Of a stretch of DNA of 64,000 nucleotides, positions 30,103 through 40,619 are shown in pieces; position 1 is the stretch's first letter, and the number at the start of each line of letters is the position of its first letter. This stretch comes from Ichthyophis bannanicus (lineage: Eukaryota; Chordata; Amphibia; Gymnophiona; Ichthyophiidae): positions 155,285,532-155,349,531 of the forward strand of contig CM066041.1 of the NCBI GenBank assembly GCA_033557465.1, read 5' to 3'. Both the position numbers and the translations under genes were made by a program. The notes beneath the pieces were generated by a model that was not told where the DNA came from, did not search any database, and worked only from the letters and a program-made list of their open reading frames with translations.

Positions 30103-31874
30103 TTAAAACGAGAAAGAGCATCGGCAATGGTGTTAGTAATCCCCGGAATATGCCGAGCTTTAATCACCACATTTAATTGCAGGCATGCAAAAACGACCTG
30201 CCGCATCAAGTCAGCCACAAGCCTGCACCTGGGAGCATAACTATTCACAACACTAACTACTGCCGCATTGTCACACCACCATACCAACTGACGGTGTCGT
30301 AACCGCTCAGGCCACAAAGCCAACACCACTAATATAGGGAAGAGCTCTAAAAATGTTATATTACTCGTAAGGCCCGACTCCCGCCACAACTGGGGCCATT
30401 CCGCGGCACACCAAGAACCCCCGAAATAGACCCCCAAACCCGCCCCACCGGCCACATCCGTGTAAAGCTGCAACTCCTCACTAGTTACCTCCCATTCCCG
30501 TACCACCGTGACCCCATTGAACTCCCCCAAAAACTCATCCCAAACGCCGAGGTCGGCACGCATACTTGGCGACATCCGGATACGATGATGAGGCCGGCGA
30601 ACCCCGGCAGTAGCCGACGTCAAACGCCGCAAGAAAACTCTGCCCATGGGTATCACCCGACATGCAAAATTCAGGGAACCGATGAGAGCCTGCAGCTCTC
30701 GTAAAGTTAGCTTGGAGGCGATTACCGCCTTGGACACTAAGCACCGCAGCTTCACGACTTTCTCCGCAGGCAACCTCGTAATCATGCAATCAGAATCAAG
30801 CTCCACACCCAAAAAAGTAATACGAGTCGTTGGACCTTCAGTCTTCCCAACGGCCAGCGGCACGCCCCACTCCTCGGCCAACTGCGTAAACCCTTCCAAC
30901 AAATTCAAACACCCCTTAGAATGAGCAGCCCCCACAAAAAAGAAATCATCCAGATAATGAACTACATGACCACTACCCATTCGTTCAACAAGCGCCCAGT
31001 GTAGAAAAGAGCTAAACCGCTCGAAGTAGGCACAGGATATAGCACATCCCATGGGCATGCACTTGTCGAAATAAAAGTGTCCGTCAAAGCTGAAACCCAA
31101 CAAAGGAAAAGCCGCAGGATGCACCGGCAACAGACGGAAAGCTGATTCAATATCCGCCTTTGCCATCAAACAACCCTTCCCGCAGTCGCATACTAAATTC
31201 ATGGCATCAACTAAAGAAACGTAACGCACCGCACACAAGTCTTTAGGAATGAGGTCATTAACCGAAAACCCCACTGGGAATGACAGATTGTGGATCAAAC
31301 AATACTTCCCTGGTTCCTTTTTGGGGATAATTCCCAAAGGGGAGACCAGCAAATCCTCAAACGGCCGCTCCGCAAAGGGGCCAGCAATACACCCTAAACC
31401 AAGCTCCCCAGCCAACTTATCCCGTACTAGTGAGTGGAATTGGCGAACCGAAGGCGAGTTTCTAGCGACACCAGGGAGGACTCGACCCGCCACCGGGATA
31501 GGAAAACCCGATTGAAACCCCCTTCTGAGCACCAACCCGTCCTTTGCCCGAGGATAAGACCGCAACCAGGGTAGCATAGCGGTAAGCTTAATAGGGGTGT
31601 GAGCCAGGCTCAGCAAACTCCTATTGTTTGGAGGGGGGCATAGTGGCCCCGACAACGCCTCATTTAACACATTTAAGGGCGGAATGTCCCCCGCCACAGA
31701 CAGAGCAAGCGTGCCGGAATTTACAGTCCAGAAAGGGGCATGACGACTTGTTGAATCGCCAACAGACGTCACCATTGCCCCCTCCCCCCATCGTCCTCTA
31801 CACAGACGGGGGCACGCCGGCGCGAAAGGGCTTCCCTGCACCCCCGGAACCAAACGAACCGCCTGTCGGCCCAC
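30012..31874 (-). CDS. Ngaro-2 reverse transcriptase-RNase H
   Basis: The open frame has 620 codons. The first 80 residues overlap the zinc-finger end of Gag in another frame and are probably not protein; the RT proper starts near residue 85-95. RT motifs: SPLGIIPKKEPGKYCLIHNL (178-197), Asp241 in MAKADIESAF, MPMGCAISCAYFERFSSFLH (274-293) and HYLDDF with Asp309 and Asp310. RNase H acidic residues are Asp473 (LYTDVAGG), Glu510 (TFLELFP), Asp535 (WWCDNAAV) and Asp585 (TIADALSRF). There is no internal stop, so the frame is potentially functional. The arrangement with Gag implies frameshifting, reinitiation or splicing for expression. Confidence 0.92.
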   Translation of the reverse strand: MGRQAVRLVPGVQGSPFAPACPRLCRGRWGEGAMVTSVGDSTSRHAPFWTVNSGTLALSVAGDIPPLNVLNEALSGPLCPPPNNRSLLSLAHTPIKLTAMLPWLRSYPRAKDGLVLRRGFQSGFPIPVAGRVLPGVARNSPSVRQFHSLVRDKLAGELGLGCIAGPFAERPFEDLLVSPLGIIPKKEPGKYCLIHNLSFPVGFSVNDLIPKDLCAVRYVSLVDAMNLVCDCGKGCLMAKADIESAFRLLPVHPAAFPLLGFSFDGHFYFDKCMPMGCAISCAYFERFSSFLHWALVERMGSGHVVHYLDDFFFVGAAHSKGCLNLLEGFTQLAEEWGVPLAVGKTEGPTTRITFLGVELDSDCMITRLPAEKVVKLRCLVSKAVIASKLTLRELQALIGSLNFACRVIPMGRVFLRRLTSATAGVRRPHHRIRMSPSMRADLGVWDEFLGEFNGVTVVREWEVTSEELQLYTDVAGGAGLGVYFGGSWCAAEWPQLWRESGLTSNITFLELFPILVVLALWPERLRHRQLVWWCDNAAVVSVVNSYAPRCRLVADLMRQVVFACLQLNVVIKARHIPGITNTIADALSRFKWELFRSLAPEAEEEGAVVPEHLWQIGLGK

Positions 31875-32785
31875 TCACGCCTCCCGACGCTGGTCTAACC
31901 GCCATTTGCGTCAACCATAGATTAATATCCTGCGTGCCCCACGATGGAGAACGGTTCTCTTCCATTTTATCGCGAAATTTTTCATCATAATTGAGCCACG
32001 CCCACCCCCATGCGTGACCGACGCCTCTAAAATGGAATCAGCGTATGCTAACAGCATCCCATATTGTTCCGGCTGCGATTGCCCCCACACACTAGCCAAC
32101 CGCAAAAAGGAACGCATCCAATTAACCACATTCCGAGCTACACGCCGCACCCTACCAGCCTTCGCATCCTCCTTCCTCTTATGTCTACTGTCCCCGGACC
32201 GCTTCCGGCCTTCCAATAACCGAAAAATATCAATATATCTGTGTTTCTGAATGTTATGACGCAAATGCCGTGGGACTCCTTCCCACAACTCCGAAAATGC
32301 CGCCAGCGTAGGCCCCTCCCCCCTGTGCCCGGCTGACCGGCACCCATCCCCGGCTCGTGACCCTTAAAACCACTCTCGGACGACGAATTCGACGAAGAAT
32401 CAGAGGACGAAAAGGAAGAAGAATCAGACCTCCGATGCCGACGACAGGAGTGCTTCCGCTTGCGACCTCGACTCTGATGCCCCTTGTCCACCGTCACCGC
32501 AGAAACCCCTGCCTCTGTACCCAGTGAAAAGGCCGGAGCAACACGCGTCCCCTCTGATGACGCGATTGCGTAACCGCCCTTGCCGCGCGCCATTGGCTCC
32601 CGCATTGCCATACGCCCCGGGAGCCAACCGCTACGCCGCACCAACTGGCCCCGCCCCTCAACGGCCTTCCCGCCTGCACCAATGCCGCCCGCTCCTCGGC
32701 CGCCCGACCGATTAATGCCGGCCGCGGGGATGCTGCCCCGCAGCCTCGCGATTCTCTGCCTATGGGAAGAGGAAGAGTTTGGCAT
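31660..32785 (-). pseudogene. Ngaro-2 Gag-like protein (frameshifted)
   Basis: From 32,785 the first frame gives a GC-rich, Gly/Arg-rich N-terminal part, then MREPMARGKGG, RKRKHSCRRHRRSDSSSFSS and further Ser repeats. A second frame (32,288-31,911) carries MWEGVPRHLRHNIQKHRYID and MLLAYADSILEASVTHG. A third ends in CWRFNKSSCPF.DCKFRHAC and CSVCGGGHSALKC before the stop at 31,660. These are the same blocks in the same order as Ngaro-1. Frameshifts lie between about 32,290 and 32,240 and near 32,015. A TCTTCCTCTTCCCATAG tract at 32,777-32,761 on this strand resembles a 3' splice site, so the true start may lie inside the first frame. Confidence 0.78.
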
Positions 32786-35635
32786 GTGGGGAGTTTTTGT
32801 GCTAGCAATTCAGTATCTCTGTATCTCTTCTGCCTTACTTCCCTGCCACAACCCTCCTTCATACATACCTCAGTTCCTTCCTGTCGGAAAATCAGAGAAG
32901 TATATCTGCTCATGTTGGATGGTATTCACCACTTCCAAAAACTGGAGATTCACTAAGGTCCAATGGCAGGGTTTGCTTTTATCTCCCTCTTGGTATCATC
33001 CTTGCATAAGAACTGGAAACATATCAGTGTGCTGGGAGGAATGGACTAGCGAAGAGATAAATGTGTGGGGGATCTTACATTCCCTGGGTCATTTCTTTTA
33101 GCAAATTTAGGGGCAAATTTGCTTGGCCAGGGCAGAGTTCCTTTAAATTTTGGCAGCTTAAAAACATTCTCTATCTGCCTGGGGAAAGTGGGTCATTTTT
33201 TCAGCAGAAATATTAAGCAATGTAAAAATCTGTTGTGCGCTAGGAGTCTAAATTCAAATTTTTAACGGGATGTGCAGTGTTTAGGGAGGCAACGAAACAG
33301 GGGAAAGTCAGGCTCCCAAAGGTTTAGCAGCAAGGATTTTCTGTAGAGCTAATGGAATCCCCAGGGGCTACATTTGGGTAAGAACAGTCAGCCCTCTCTT
33401 CTGCCTCAATTTTCCAAAAGTTGTATTTTTTGTATGCACAGGTTTAAATTAAAGTAGTGAAATGTAGCAAAGCTACAGTCTATGTGTCTTGGTGCTGTAA
33501 ATCAACAGTAGGCATTACTGGATCACATGTGATATCTCGGTATTCTGTGGCCTATTGATTTTGGCAGTCCATATGGGCAAACATTCAGGTGCTGTTGGAT
33601 ATAGTAGTTCTGTTGTCATATTCAGTCACCCTGTGGCCTTTAGCGATCCTTTTTCAGGTATTGGTCAAGTATAAAGGAAAACTTCTAGATATTTGGCTTT
33701 CCCTGTGCTGTGTAACTGGAAAACCTCAGCATCTTTAGCTAGTCATTACTGGTGGAGCATGGTTTTTGCTACTTATCACTACTAGGAGGAGAGAAAGATT
33801 GGAGCTATTTGGTTGTTTGCGGGAGCTGGTGGAAAAGCTGTAAATTGTCTGAGCCTTCTCTCTCCCTTTAATGAATGGGAATATTTTGGTTTTGTTTGCT
33901 TATGCATCACCTGTAATTGTACTTTTGTTGTATTATAAGACAAGGGTTTTGGCACACTGTGTGTGTTTGGTTGTATTATTACGGCATACTCTTTTTCTTG
34001 GTTTGATTTTGTTAATAAAGAATGAACACAATACAATATGAAGAAATATACTTACTGCAACATTCTTCCGATTTCTAAATTGAAATCCTCTCATTAACAA
34101 CAATTAGGGAGAGCACTCAGCAGAATTACATTTAACAAAATCCTAATTTCCTTTACTTCATTCATTCCCTCACAAATCCTCCAGACATCACATCAGATAC
34201 TTAAACCTTTAGCCAAGTTAATCATAATCACACAGTAGATCCATTTTGTTAAACTAGAAAAATGCACAATAGTGCCATCCAGTGGCAATGTGGATTTTTC
34301 ACCAGGAACTTCATATGTCAGATCATAGCATGGTATTGAAAGGTACCTACGCTGCCATTACTTAAATCTCTAGAAAATTGCACACTAAAATATAACACTA
34401 ATTCAGTGTGATACATTATTTTCTCCACTATGAGGTGCTGACATACCTGCTAACTCAATTATCAACAATTAAAGTCCATGTTAATTCAGGGTCTTTACTG
34501 TGGCAGGTCAGATTCGTAGATACTCTGTTGAGGTAATGCCATCTGTAGTCACAGGCTGCTCTCCTGCAAGGAAAACACAGACAAAACACAAAAGCACACA
34601 CTATGAAAGAGAGATATTGTGAAAGAGAGATATTGTCTTTTACAAGTGAGATTCACTCAAACTTGTTATCATTTCCTTACCCACAGGCTAAATCTCAGAC
34701 ACAAGATTCTGTTTGTAGGCAGCAACTTTTATACACTTCCCTGCACAGTTCAATTTCTTTTACGCTCAGCCACAGAGAATTTCATATGGAAAGAGTTCGC
34801 ACCTTTGCATATCCTCCCTCTCATCACGATTCTTTCATTTGCCTCCAGTACAGGCAATGTGTAGGCTCCATTGTAATAGATTAGGTAGGCAGTCTAGCCC
34901 AGCTCACTGGAAACAAACCTCTTAGGAAGGCAGCCGTTTCTTTCCCACTGTACTTGCAGTGATGCTTCACAAAACGTAAAAGCCTGATTACAGAACTGCT
35001 TCCTGAAATGAGGCTGTACCATACCAACTCCAACTTAAGAGCTCTGTTCCTTGAATCTGCCACCTGGATGAAATTGACAGGATGCTTGCTAAAGACATCC
35101 CAAAAGATACTCTCTCTTCAAAAGCAGCAGGTTTTATAATCCCAAAAGTTTACCTCCTAGTCCCCTTCCATTGGTAGGCTCCTCCAAGGCCGTCATGGAA
35201 AATGATCAATATGGAGGTTTAGGCCATCTCCAGAGCAACAGAAGTAATGGTGTGATGAAAAGATGAACTAATAATGAAGATGATAATCTTAAAAACACAA
35301 ATAGAAGGGTAACAGTTTTAATATTAAATAGTATCAATACAGCCCTCATTGCCATGTTTCAACATGTGCCTTCAACAGTGGTATAAAATGAAATGGAAAG
35401 ATTCCATGAGAACCAACTTACATGTACACACAATAATCCAACCGCAACACAAATAAACTCATTGACATGGTGTGATCAAGAACCATGACTATCATTTTTC
35501 TCATCAATGAAAAAGAAGATATTGCATTCTTTTTGAAAGTTTTTACCTTCGTAATGTCAACAGTATGTAAAAATCCACTACTGCTGATTAACTATAAAAT
35601 TGCTCATTAAAAAACAAAAAACAGACAAAAACACA
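32786..35635. other. AT-rich region without recognised genes
   Basis: No frame longer than about 95 codons has a recognisable motif. There is an AATAAAG at about 34,015. A 19-base direct duplication (GAAAGAGAGATATTGT, twice at about 34,606-34,638) is present. The block may include the leader or intron of Ngaro-2 at its left side, but I found no element termini. Confidence 0.45.
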
Positions 35636-35639
35636 TTAC

Positions 35640-36075
35640 GGGGCTTATATTCAGAGTGATTAATGGGATTAGCAGACCTGCTGATAGCAGCGGCCAGGAT
35701 ATTCAGCAACACTAATGTGGTTAGTCTCACTGAATATCTCTGGGTGCTGCCGCTAAAAGCCCCAGTGCTAAGTGCTAGGTGGTCAGCATCGGGGTGTTAG
35801 CACCCGGGGATAACTGGGCAGCGGCGATATTCAGATATTCCTAAGCAGCGGAAGTCAGGCACCTCAAAGACTGGCCTGACCTGTGCTGCAGAAGCTAACC
35901 AAGCAGTGGATGAATATGGCGCTATATGGTTAGTTTTGCCACTGTCCGGCCAACCCAGATATTCAATGCTGGTGGCCAGATATGGCCTCAGCATTGAATA
36001 TCCAGATTTAAGGTTCAGCGGTGACAGCTTTACAGAGACTATCCGCTGCTGCTGAACATCTCCCCCTATACAGTA
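35640..36075. mobile_element. Palindromic MITE-like repeat, copy 1
   Basis: GATATTCAGC and its reverse recur through the stretch. CAGATATTCAATGCTGGTGGCC (35,950s) is mirrored by GGCCTCAGCATTGAATATCC (35,985-36,003) around a 7-base centre. CTGAATATC and GATATTCAG are distributed in both orientations. There is no coding potential. Two related stretches lie at 36,520-36,900 and 39,395-39,730. A non-autonomous DNA transposon family is likely, superfamily unassigned. Confidence 0.55.
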
Positions 36076-36151
36076 TGCCTAAAGCCTCCAATTATGCTAA
36101 TCATTGGTAACTTGGGGAAATTCTCCACTATGTCTATGCACCTTTCATATG

Positions 36152-36455
36152 GCAGGGGAGGAGTGGTCTAGTGGTTAGGACAAGGTACTACAGGCCAGAG
36201 GGCCGGGGGTTCAAGTCCCATCTGGGGACAGCAATCTCAGGCCAGAGGGACTGGGGTTTCTAGTCCTATAGGCACTCCTTGTGGTCTTGGGCAAGCCACT
36301 TAACCCTCCATTGCCCATGTTCCCTGTAAGTATTAGCGTATGTCTCTCATATCCCCTCGTGTTAAATGTATCCCCCAATTGACCGCTTTGACCCGGTGAA
36401 AAGTGGGATATAAATACAGCTAAATAAAAAAAAGAAATAAAAATAAATATACATA
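36152..36455 (+). mobile_element. tRNA-derived SINE with L2-like tail
   Basis: The head GGAGTGGTCTAGTGGTTAGG is an A-box-like tRNA start, and GGGGGTTCAAGTCCC at 36,204-36,218 is a B box. The body has GTGGTCTTGGGCAAGCCACT, resembling the CORE/MIR central block. The tail reads GACCGCTTTGACCCGGTGAA then GGGATATAAATACAGC and an A-rich end. This tail matches the L2-type LINE ends in this window, so L2 machinery probably mobilised it. Transcription would be by RNA polymerase III. It lies between two MITE-like copies. Confidence 0.82.
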
Positions 36456-36519
36456 CAGCAGATAAAAATAAAGGACCTGATATGCAACAGTGGCGGCTAG
36501 TGTTGCTAAAGCATCTAGC

Positions 36520-36900
36520 CACCACCATTGAACCTTAAACCCAGATATTCAATGCCGGGGCCGTAGCAACACTCTGGCACTGAATACCCAGGCTGCCTAG
36601 ATTGCTGTGAAGCTAACTAGGAAGTGGCAATATTCAGCTCCTGCCCAGTTAGCTTCTGCTGTGAAAGATAGGCCAGCCTTTACTACACCCGACTTTCACC
36701 ACATGGCAATAACAGGGCAGCAGTTCAATGTCAATGTCGCAGCCGCTCGATTATCAAAGACTGCCACCCCCAGAATGTCTCAACATGCCCCTATGCTATT
36801 AGCAGGGCGTGCAGCGGCCAAACCCACTGATATTCAGCAACACTAACTGTGCCAATGCCGCTGAATATCCTGGACAAGGGCACAGTCAGCAGGCCCCCTT
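36520..36900. mobile_element. Palindromic MITE-like repeat, copy 2
   Basis: It contains CCAGATATTCAATGCCGGGG, ACTGATATTCAGCAACACTA and GCCGCTGAATATCCTGG, the same words as at 35,640-36,075. GCTAACTAGGAAGTGGCAATATTCAGC parallels the GCTAACCAAGCAGTGG part of copy 1. No frame of note. Ends are not resolved. Confidence 0.5.
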
Positions 36901-37089
36901 CCCCCAACAGAGACCAAGAAAAAAAGGGGTCAAGGGCTGTGCAGCATAAAATTCACTAGCTGTGGTTGGTGAATTGCTGTGGTCCTCTTAGGGGAAGATG
37001 ATATATTCCCTCCCCAAGTCTTGCTGGGTACCTTACGTGGAGACCGCATTGTACAAAATCTATACTAAATCCCAGCCAGATGACCCTAC

Positions 37090-39395
37090 AAGTGAAGTAT
37101 GGTAGGAAAGAAAAAGAAAAATACATACTGGCCACATGTCACTCAGGATAAAATGGTACCCACCCGTAGCCTCCGCACTAGGGCCAGGGACGATGGTAGA
37201 GACACTGCAGACGCAGGTAACATCCCTGCCATGGATAAAGGCCATGATGAGCATGTTCATGGGTCCACTGTGGCAGGAGATAAATCACAGAAATAAATGA
37301 AAAAGTTAAGAGGATTAACTACATGGACTTCTGCAGATAAAGGAGATAATATACTACAAATCCTATATTAAAATCAAGAGGGTATACAAAGAGAATCCAC
37401 CAAAAACTGGAAGAAAGAGGAAAATTGCCACAAGAAAAACTGCAAAAAAGCAACGGATGCACATTTAAGTTCTTTAATTTCACAGATCAAAGTAAAGTAG
37501 TATGTGAATGATAACATCTTGAAGCAACTAAGGGCTTCCGTGGAAAAAGAAATCCAGAGAAGAGGAGGAGGAGACCTCGGTGAGAGTACCAGCGGACAGG
37601 AATGCACAGAAAAAGAAAAAGCAGTTGCAGGGAAGATGGAGCTTAGGGATGTGGATCTGCAGGAGAGTGAGATGAATAAAGGATAAACCAACAAATCAAC
37701 TGAAGAGGAGGAGGGAGGAAGGAAGGGAGGAGAAAGATCCAGAGGTGGAGGAATTCAAGATCAAACTCCTAGTCCACATGAAAAAAGATGAATATGCTGG
37801 GTTCCAGACAAGGGAAAGATTACCCAAGTTAAATTTAACACCTAAGGTTAAAAGTAGGATAATTAAGATGAACAAGGACATATCCTGTATAAAGGGATCA
37901 TTTATTGACATCACCAAAAGAAACTGAATACAATATTGTGCAGTTAAAATTATAACTGCAAGAATACTACCAACTAAAGAGCAGGGCCAGAAGAAAAAGA
38001 GAACAGCAGCAGTTCCTCCTTGGAAAAAGCTCATCAAAGGGAAAATACAAACATTGTGTGCAATGTATCCCTCATAGACAGGTATCTAAAAGGATTAAGA
38101 TCATCAAAGATATTGAGGAAGATCCAAGACATCAAGCTGAAGCATGCTGCATTAACAGAAGATTGAAATTTAGATGCTCCAACAATAAACTGAAATAGCA
38201 GCAGAAGCGCGAAAACTGCAAAGATATGAAGAAAATTGAAAAGAAAGATATCAAAATAAACTATTTAGAGAGAATACAGTTCTACGGAGAAAAAGCATTA
38301 AAATGGGAAAAATTCAACCAACCAAAGCTGAAACAGAAACCTTCTGGGAAGCTTATGCGAGGACCCTATATAGCACAATCAAGAAGCAGAATGGTTACCC
38401 TGCATATAGGAACATTTAGAAAAATCAGTCATCAAACCTATGGACAACAGAAGAGCTAGAAAGCAGGTTAAAACGAGTCTCCAACTGGAAGAGCCCTGGC
38501 CCAAATAGAATGACCAACTTTTGGCTCAAACAATTACATCACTGCACCAAGACCTGGCAGACTGAAAAAAAACCAATTGATCAAGCAGCCAAATTTAAGA
38601 CTGCAAAGGCTTATAACAGGAAGAACATTTCTCCTTCCAAAAAAATACAGGTCAATAACTTGTCTACCTACAATCTTTAAACTATTCCTGCAATGGATGA
38701 ATATATGATCATATCGAATCCAATAACATCATGACAATATGCGTAAAGCAAATGGGCAATAAGAGGGGAACATATGGAATCAAAGACCAGTGACTCACCT
38801 TATAGCTGGCTGTGAAGTTCTGATGGCAGAAACTTTCTATACAGAAAGGCACAACAAAGTAGCACGCCTCATCCATTGGAAACTTTGTAAACACTACAAC
38901 ATTAGTATGCCTGAAAAGCACTGGGATCATGACCCTAAGAGAATTAGAGAGAATGAAGAGGTTATGATCACCTGGGACATTTCCATTCCAATGGATAAGA
39001 AACTGGATGCGAGGAAACCCAATAGTGGTAAAGGAGAAAAACACCAGAAACACATTGATAATCGAGGTGTCGGTTCCAAGTGATTATTCTGTGAATTACA
39101 TAAAGAGGCAGAAGATCCTGAAGTACCAAGAAAATGTGGCAGAGAGATACACAAATATTTCCCATTTATTGGGAGCCACAGGCTTGATAAAGAAGAATTT
39201 ACATGCATATCTTGACAAATTACCCACACATGCAAGTACTAAACTGAGTATTATCAGTAAGTTTGAGAGACTGAGATCATACTCCACATACCCTGGCTTA
39301 GAAGTGAGGTTCATGACTATCATGGTATACGCACAACTAACCCATTTGGAGAAACTGCCCAGAGACCAACATTCGAAGGAGTTTATCTGGTTACC
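37090..39395 (+). mobile_element. R2-type (restriction-like endonuclease) LINE, internally deleted
   Basis: The left part codes a degraded N-terminal region: EEFKIKLLVHMKKDEYAG and LPKLNLTPKVKSRIIKMNKD (37,745-37,927). It runs on through a Lys-rich segment to ELESRLKRVSNWKSPGPNRM (about 38,450-38,515), the usual NWKxPGPD start of the RT. Only the first RT part follows (about 38,515-38,780, ending near RGTYGIKDQ). The frame then joins directly to the C-terminal endonuclease at 38,790, so most of the RT, including the catalytic box, is missing. This order (N-terminal region, RT, C-terminal endonuclease) is that of R2/R4/NeSL-type LINEs rather than CR1 or L2. Confidence 0.7.
38790..39320 (+). 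pseudogene. Restriction-like endonuclease domain of an R2-type LINE
   Basis: It begins THLIAGCEVLMAETFYTERH (38,793 onwards), then KVARLIHWKLCKHY, a compact Cys/His-containing segment. HWDHDPKRIRENEEVMITWD follows, then LDARKP at about 39,005. A frameshift near 39,010-39,020 moves to VVKEKNTRNTLIIEVSVPSD and RQKILKYQENVAERY (to 39,150). The P-(N/D)...(I/V)E core matches the PD-(D/E)XK-type nuclease of this group, though the usual Asp seems changed to Asn. The final part reaches LRSYSTYPG near 39,297. Confidence 0.7.
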
Positions 39396-39730
39396 AGGAC
39401 CTGCTAATCGGATAAACCCCACTAACGAGGATACTCAGTGGCACTTCTGGACAGTGCCGCTGGCAATGAATATCCCTTCTGACCCCCGCAGCGCTGTCTG
39501 GACAGCGGCAGGATGAGGGCAGTCCTAGCACTAAGACTATTTGTAGCCCGCTAATCGGATTACTGCCCACATAAAGTTAGGAGAGGTCGTCCTATGTTTA
39601 TACAGATTTGGAGCCATTTGCCAGACAGACTCCAGTGCTGAAAATCTAATTTCAGTTTTAAGCACAGTGATCAGACGTTTGAAAAACGTCGACAGCCACA
39701 GCTGAATTCAGCTTTTCAGCACAGCCAAAG
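39395..39730. mobile_element. Palindromic MITE-like repeat, copy 3
   Basis: CTGCTAATCGGATAAACCCC at 39,402-39,421 resembles CCGCTAATCGGATTACTGCC at 39,547-39,566. GCTGTCTGGACAGCGGCAGG at 39,492-39,511 echoes CTTCTGGACAGTGCCGCTGG at 39,453. The style matches the copies at 35.6 and 36.5 kb, but the match is looser. It abuts the end of the R2-type LINE. Confidence 0.4.
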
Positions 39731-40505
39731 CACATCGCTGAGTAAACAGAACAAATGCTGAACTACCAGTTTTGTATTCAATTTATGTTGCTTCACAAGT
39801 AATAGGAGGTTATATTTAATCACAACTTACATACCCATCTGAGTTAAACAGACCGTGGAGTTTAAAAACCTTTGCGCTATCTCATTATGTTAACCTATAT
39901 TCTCCTAATAATTATGTTGAAAAAGAATTGAGAATTTATTTAATAATTTTCTTAGAAAAGCTCTCAAACAAGCTGCAAAATAACATTAAAAGGTTCTCTT
40001 ACCACATTCGTAGTCAAAAGTAGCATACCAGCGAATGAGAGCACAAAGTAAAAATCACCATATTGCTGGTGCTATTTTTACCTGTGTTACTAATGGATGG
40101 TAATCAATGTAACATGATATTAAACTTTGAGGCCTGACAAACTACAGCTCAAAAATCAATCAAAAGCTGGCCGTGAGCATACCTGACACAATAGGTTAAC
40201 AAACCTTATTGACCCTAATAAATTGTATTCTCTTGCTCTCACTGCGTAAAATATCTACTTATGTCATATTAAAAAAAACAAATGATAACCATAAATATAT
40301 CTCATGAAATCATTTATATCCTATACATTTCTAAAAACTATGGGGAGGATATTTAAAGACATTTATATGGTTTGCAGACCTGAAGACCTGATGGATGCAT
40401 GAAGAAGTATCCATTGATCTCTGTAGACAGGTTTGCCCAGAAGACTGACATTGAGAGCCTACTTTCTGTCACACTGCCAGAAAGATCACATAAAAGGATC
40501 TAGAA
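39731..40505. other. AT-rich unassigned stretch
   Basis: No long frame and no recognised terminus. AATAAATTGTATTC-like and ATATCTAC-like words dominate. It ends at the perfect hairpin at 40,510. Confidence 0.45.
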
Positions 40506-40509
40506 AGGA

Positions 40510-40619
40510 AGCATTAGTTCCTTTGTGACAGTGTGGGGAATAGTACATATACACCTTTAAGTTGTATTCCAAAGGTGTATATGTACTATTCCCCACACTG
40601 TCACAAAGGAACTAATGCT
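40510..40619. repeat. Perfect 49 bp inverted repeat with 12-base loop
   Basis: The arm at 40,510-40,558 (core TTTGTGACAGTGTGGGGAAT) is the exact reverse complement of 40,571-40,619, with loop AAGTTGTATTCC. No mismatch occurs in 49 base pairs, while neighbouring repeats are strongly diverged. AAAGGTGTATATG next to the loop is therefore mirrored exactly. It could be a recent fold-back event, a short MITE, a hairpin RNA precursor or an assembly artefact. Confidence 0.95.

Larger units (their letters stand above)
27968..32785 (-). mobile_element. Ngaro-2: better preserved tyrosine-recombinase retrotransposon
   Basis: On the minus strand the order is Gag (32,785-31,660), RT-RNase H (31,874-30,012), tyrosine recombinase (30,102-29,131), SGNH hydrolase (29,060-28,470) and a 500 bp 3' region. 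RT, recombinase and hydrolase are uninterrupted; Gag is frameshifted. DNA is markedly GC-rich against AT-rich flanks. The 3' end abuts a CR1 at 27,967 without an obvious duplication. The 5' boundary is uncertain: GC-rich DNA ends near 32,765, and a leader like that of Ngaro-1 is not recognisable beyond it. Protein motifs are shared with Ngaro-1, but many residues differ, so these are two families or old subfamilies. Confidence 0.9.

Noticed and set aside
32786..34040. Continuation of the CR1 cut at 27,967 beyond Ngaro-2
   Set aside because: The expected continuation (ACAAAACTATTTAAAG-like sequence) is not present, so an empty-site reconstruction like that for Ngaro-1 is not possible here.
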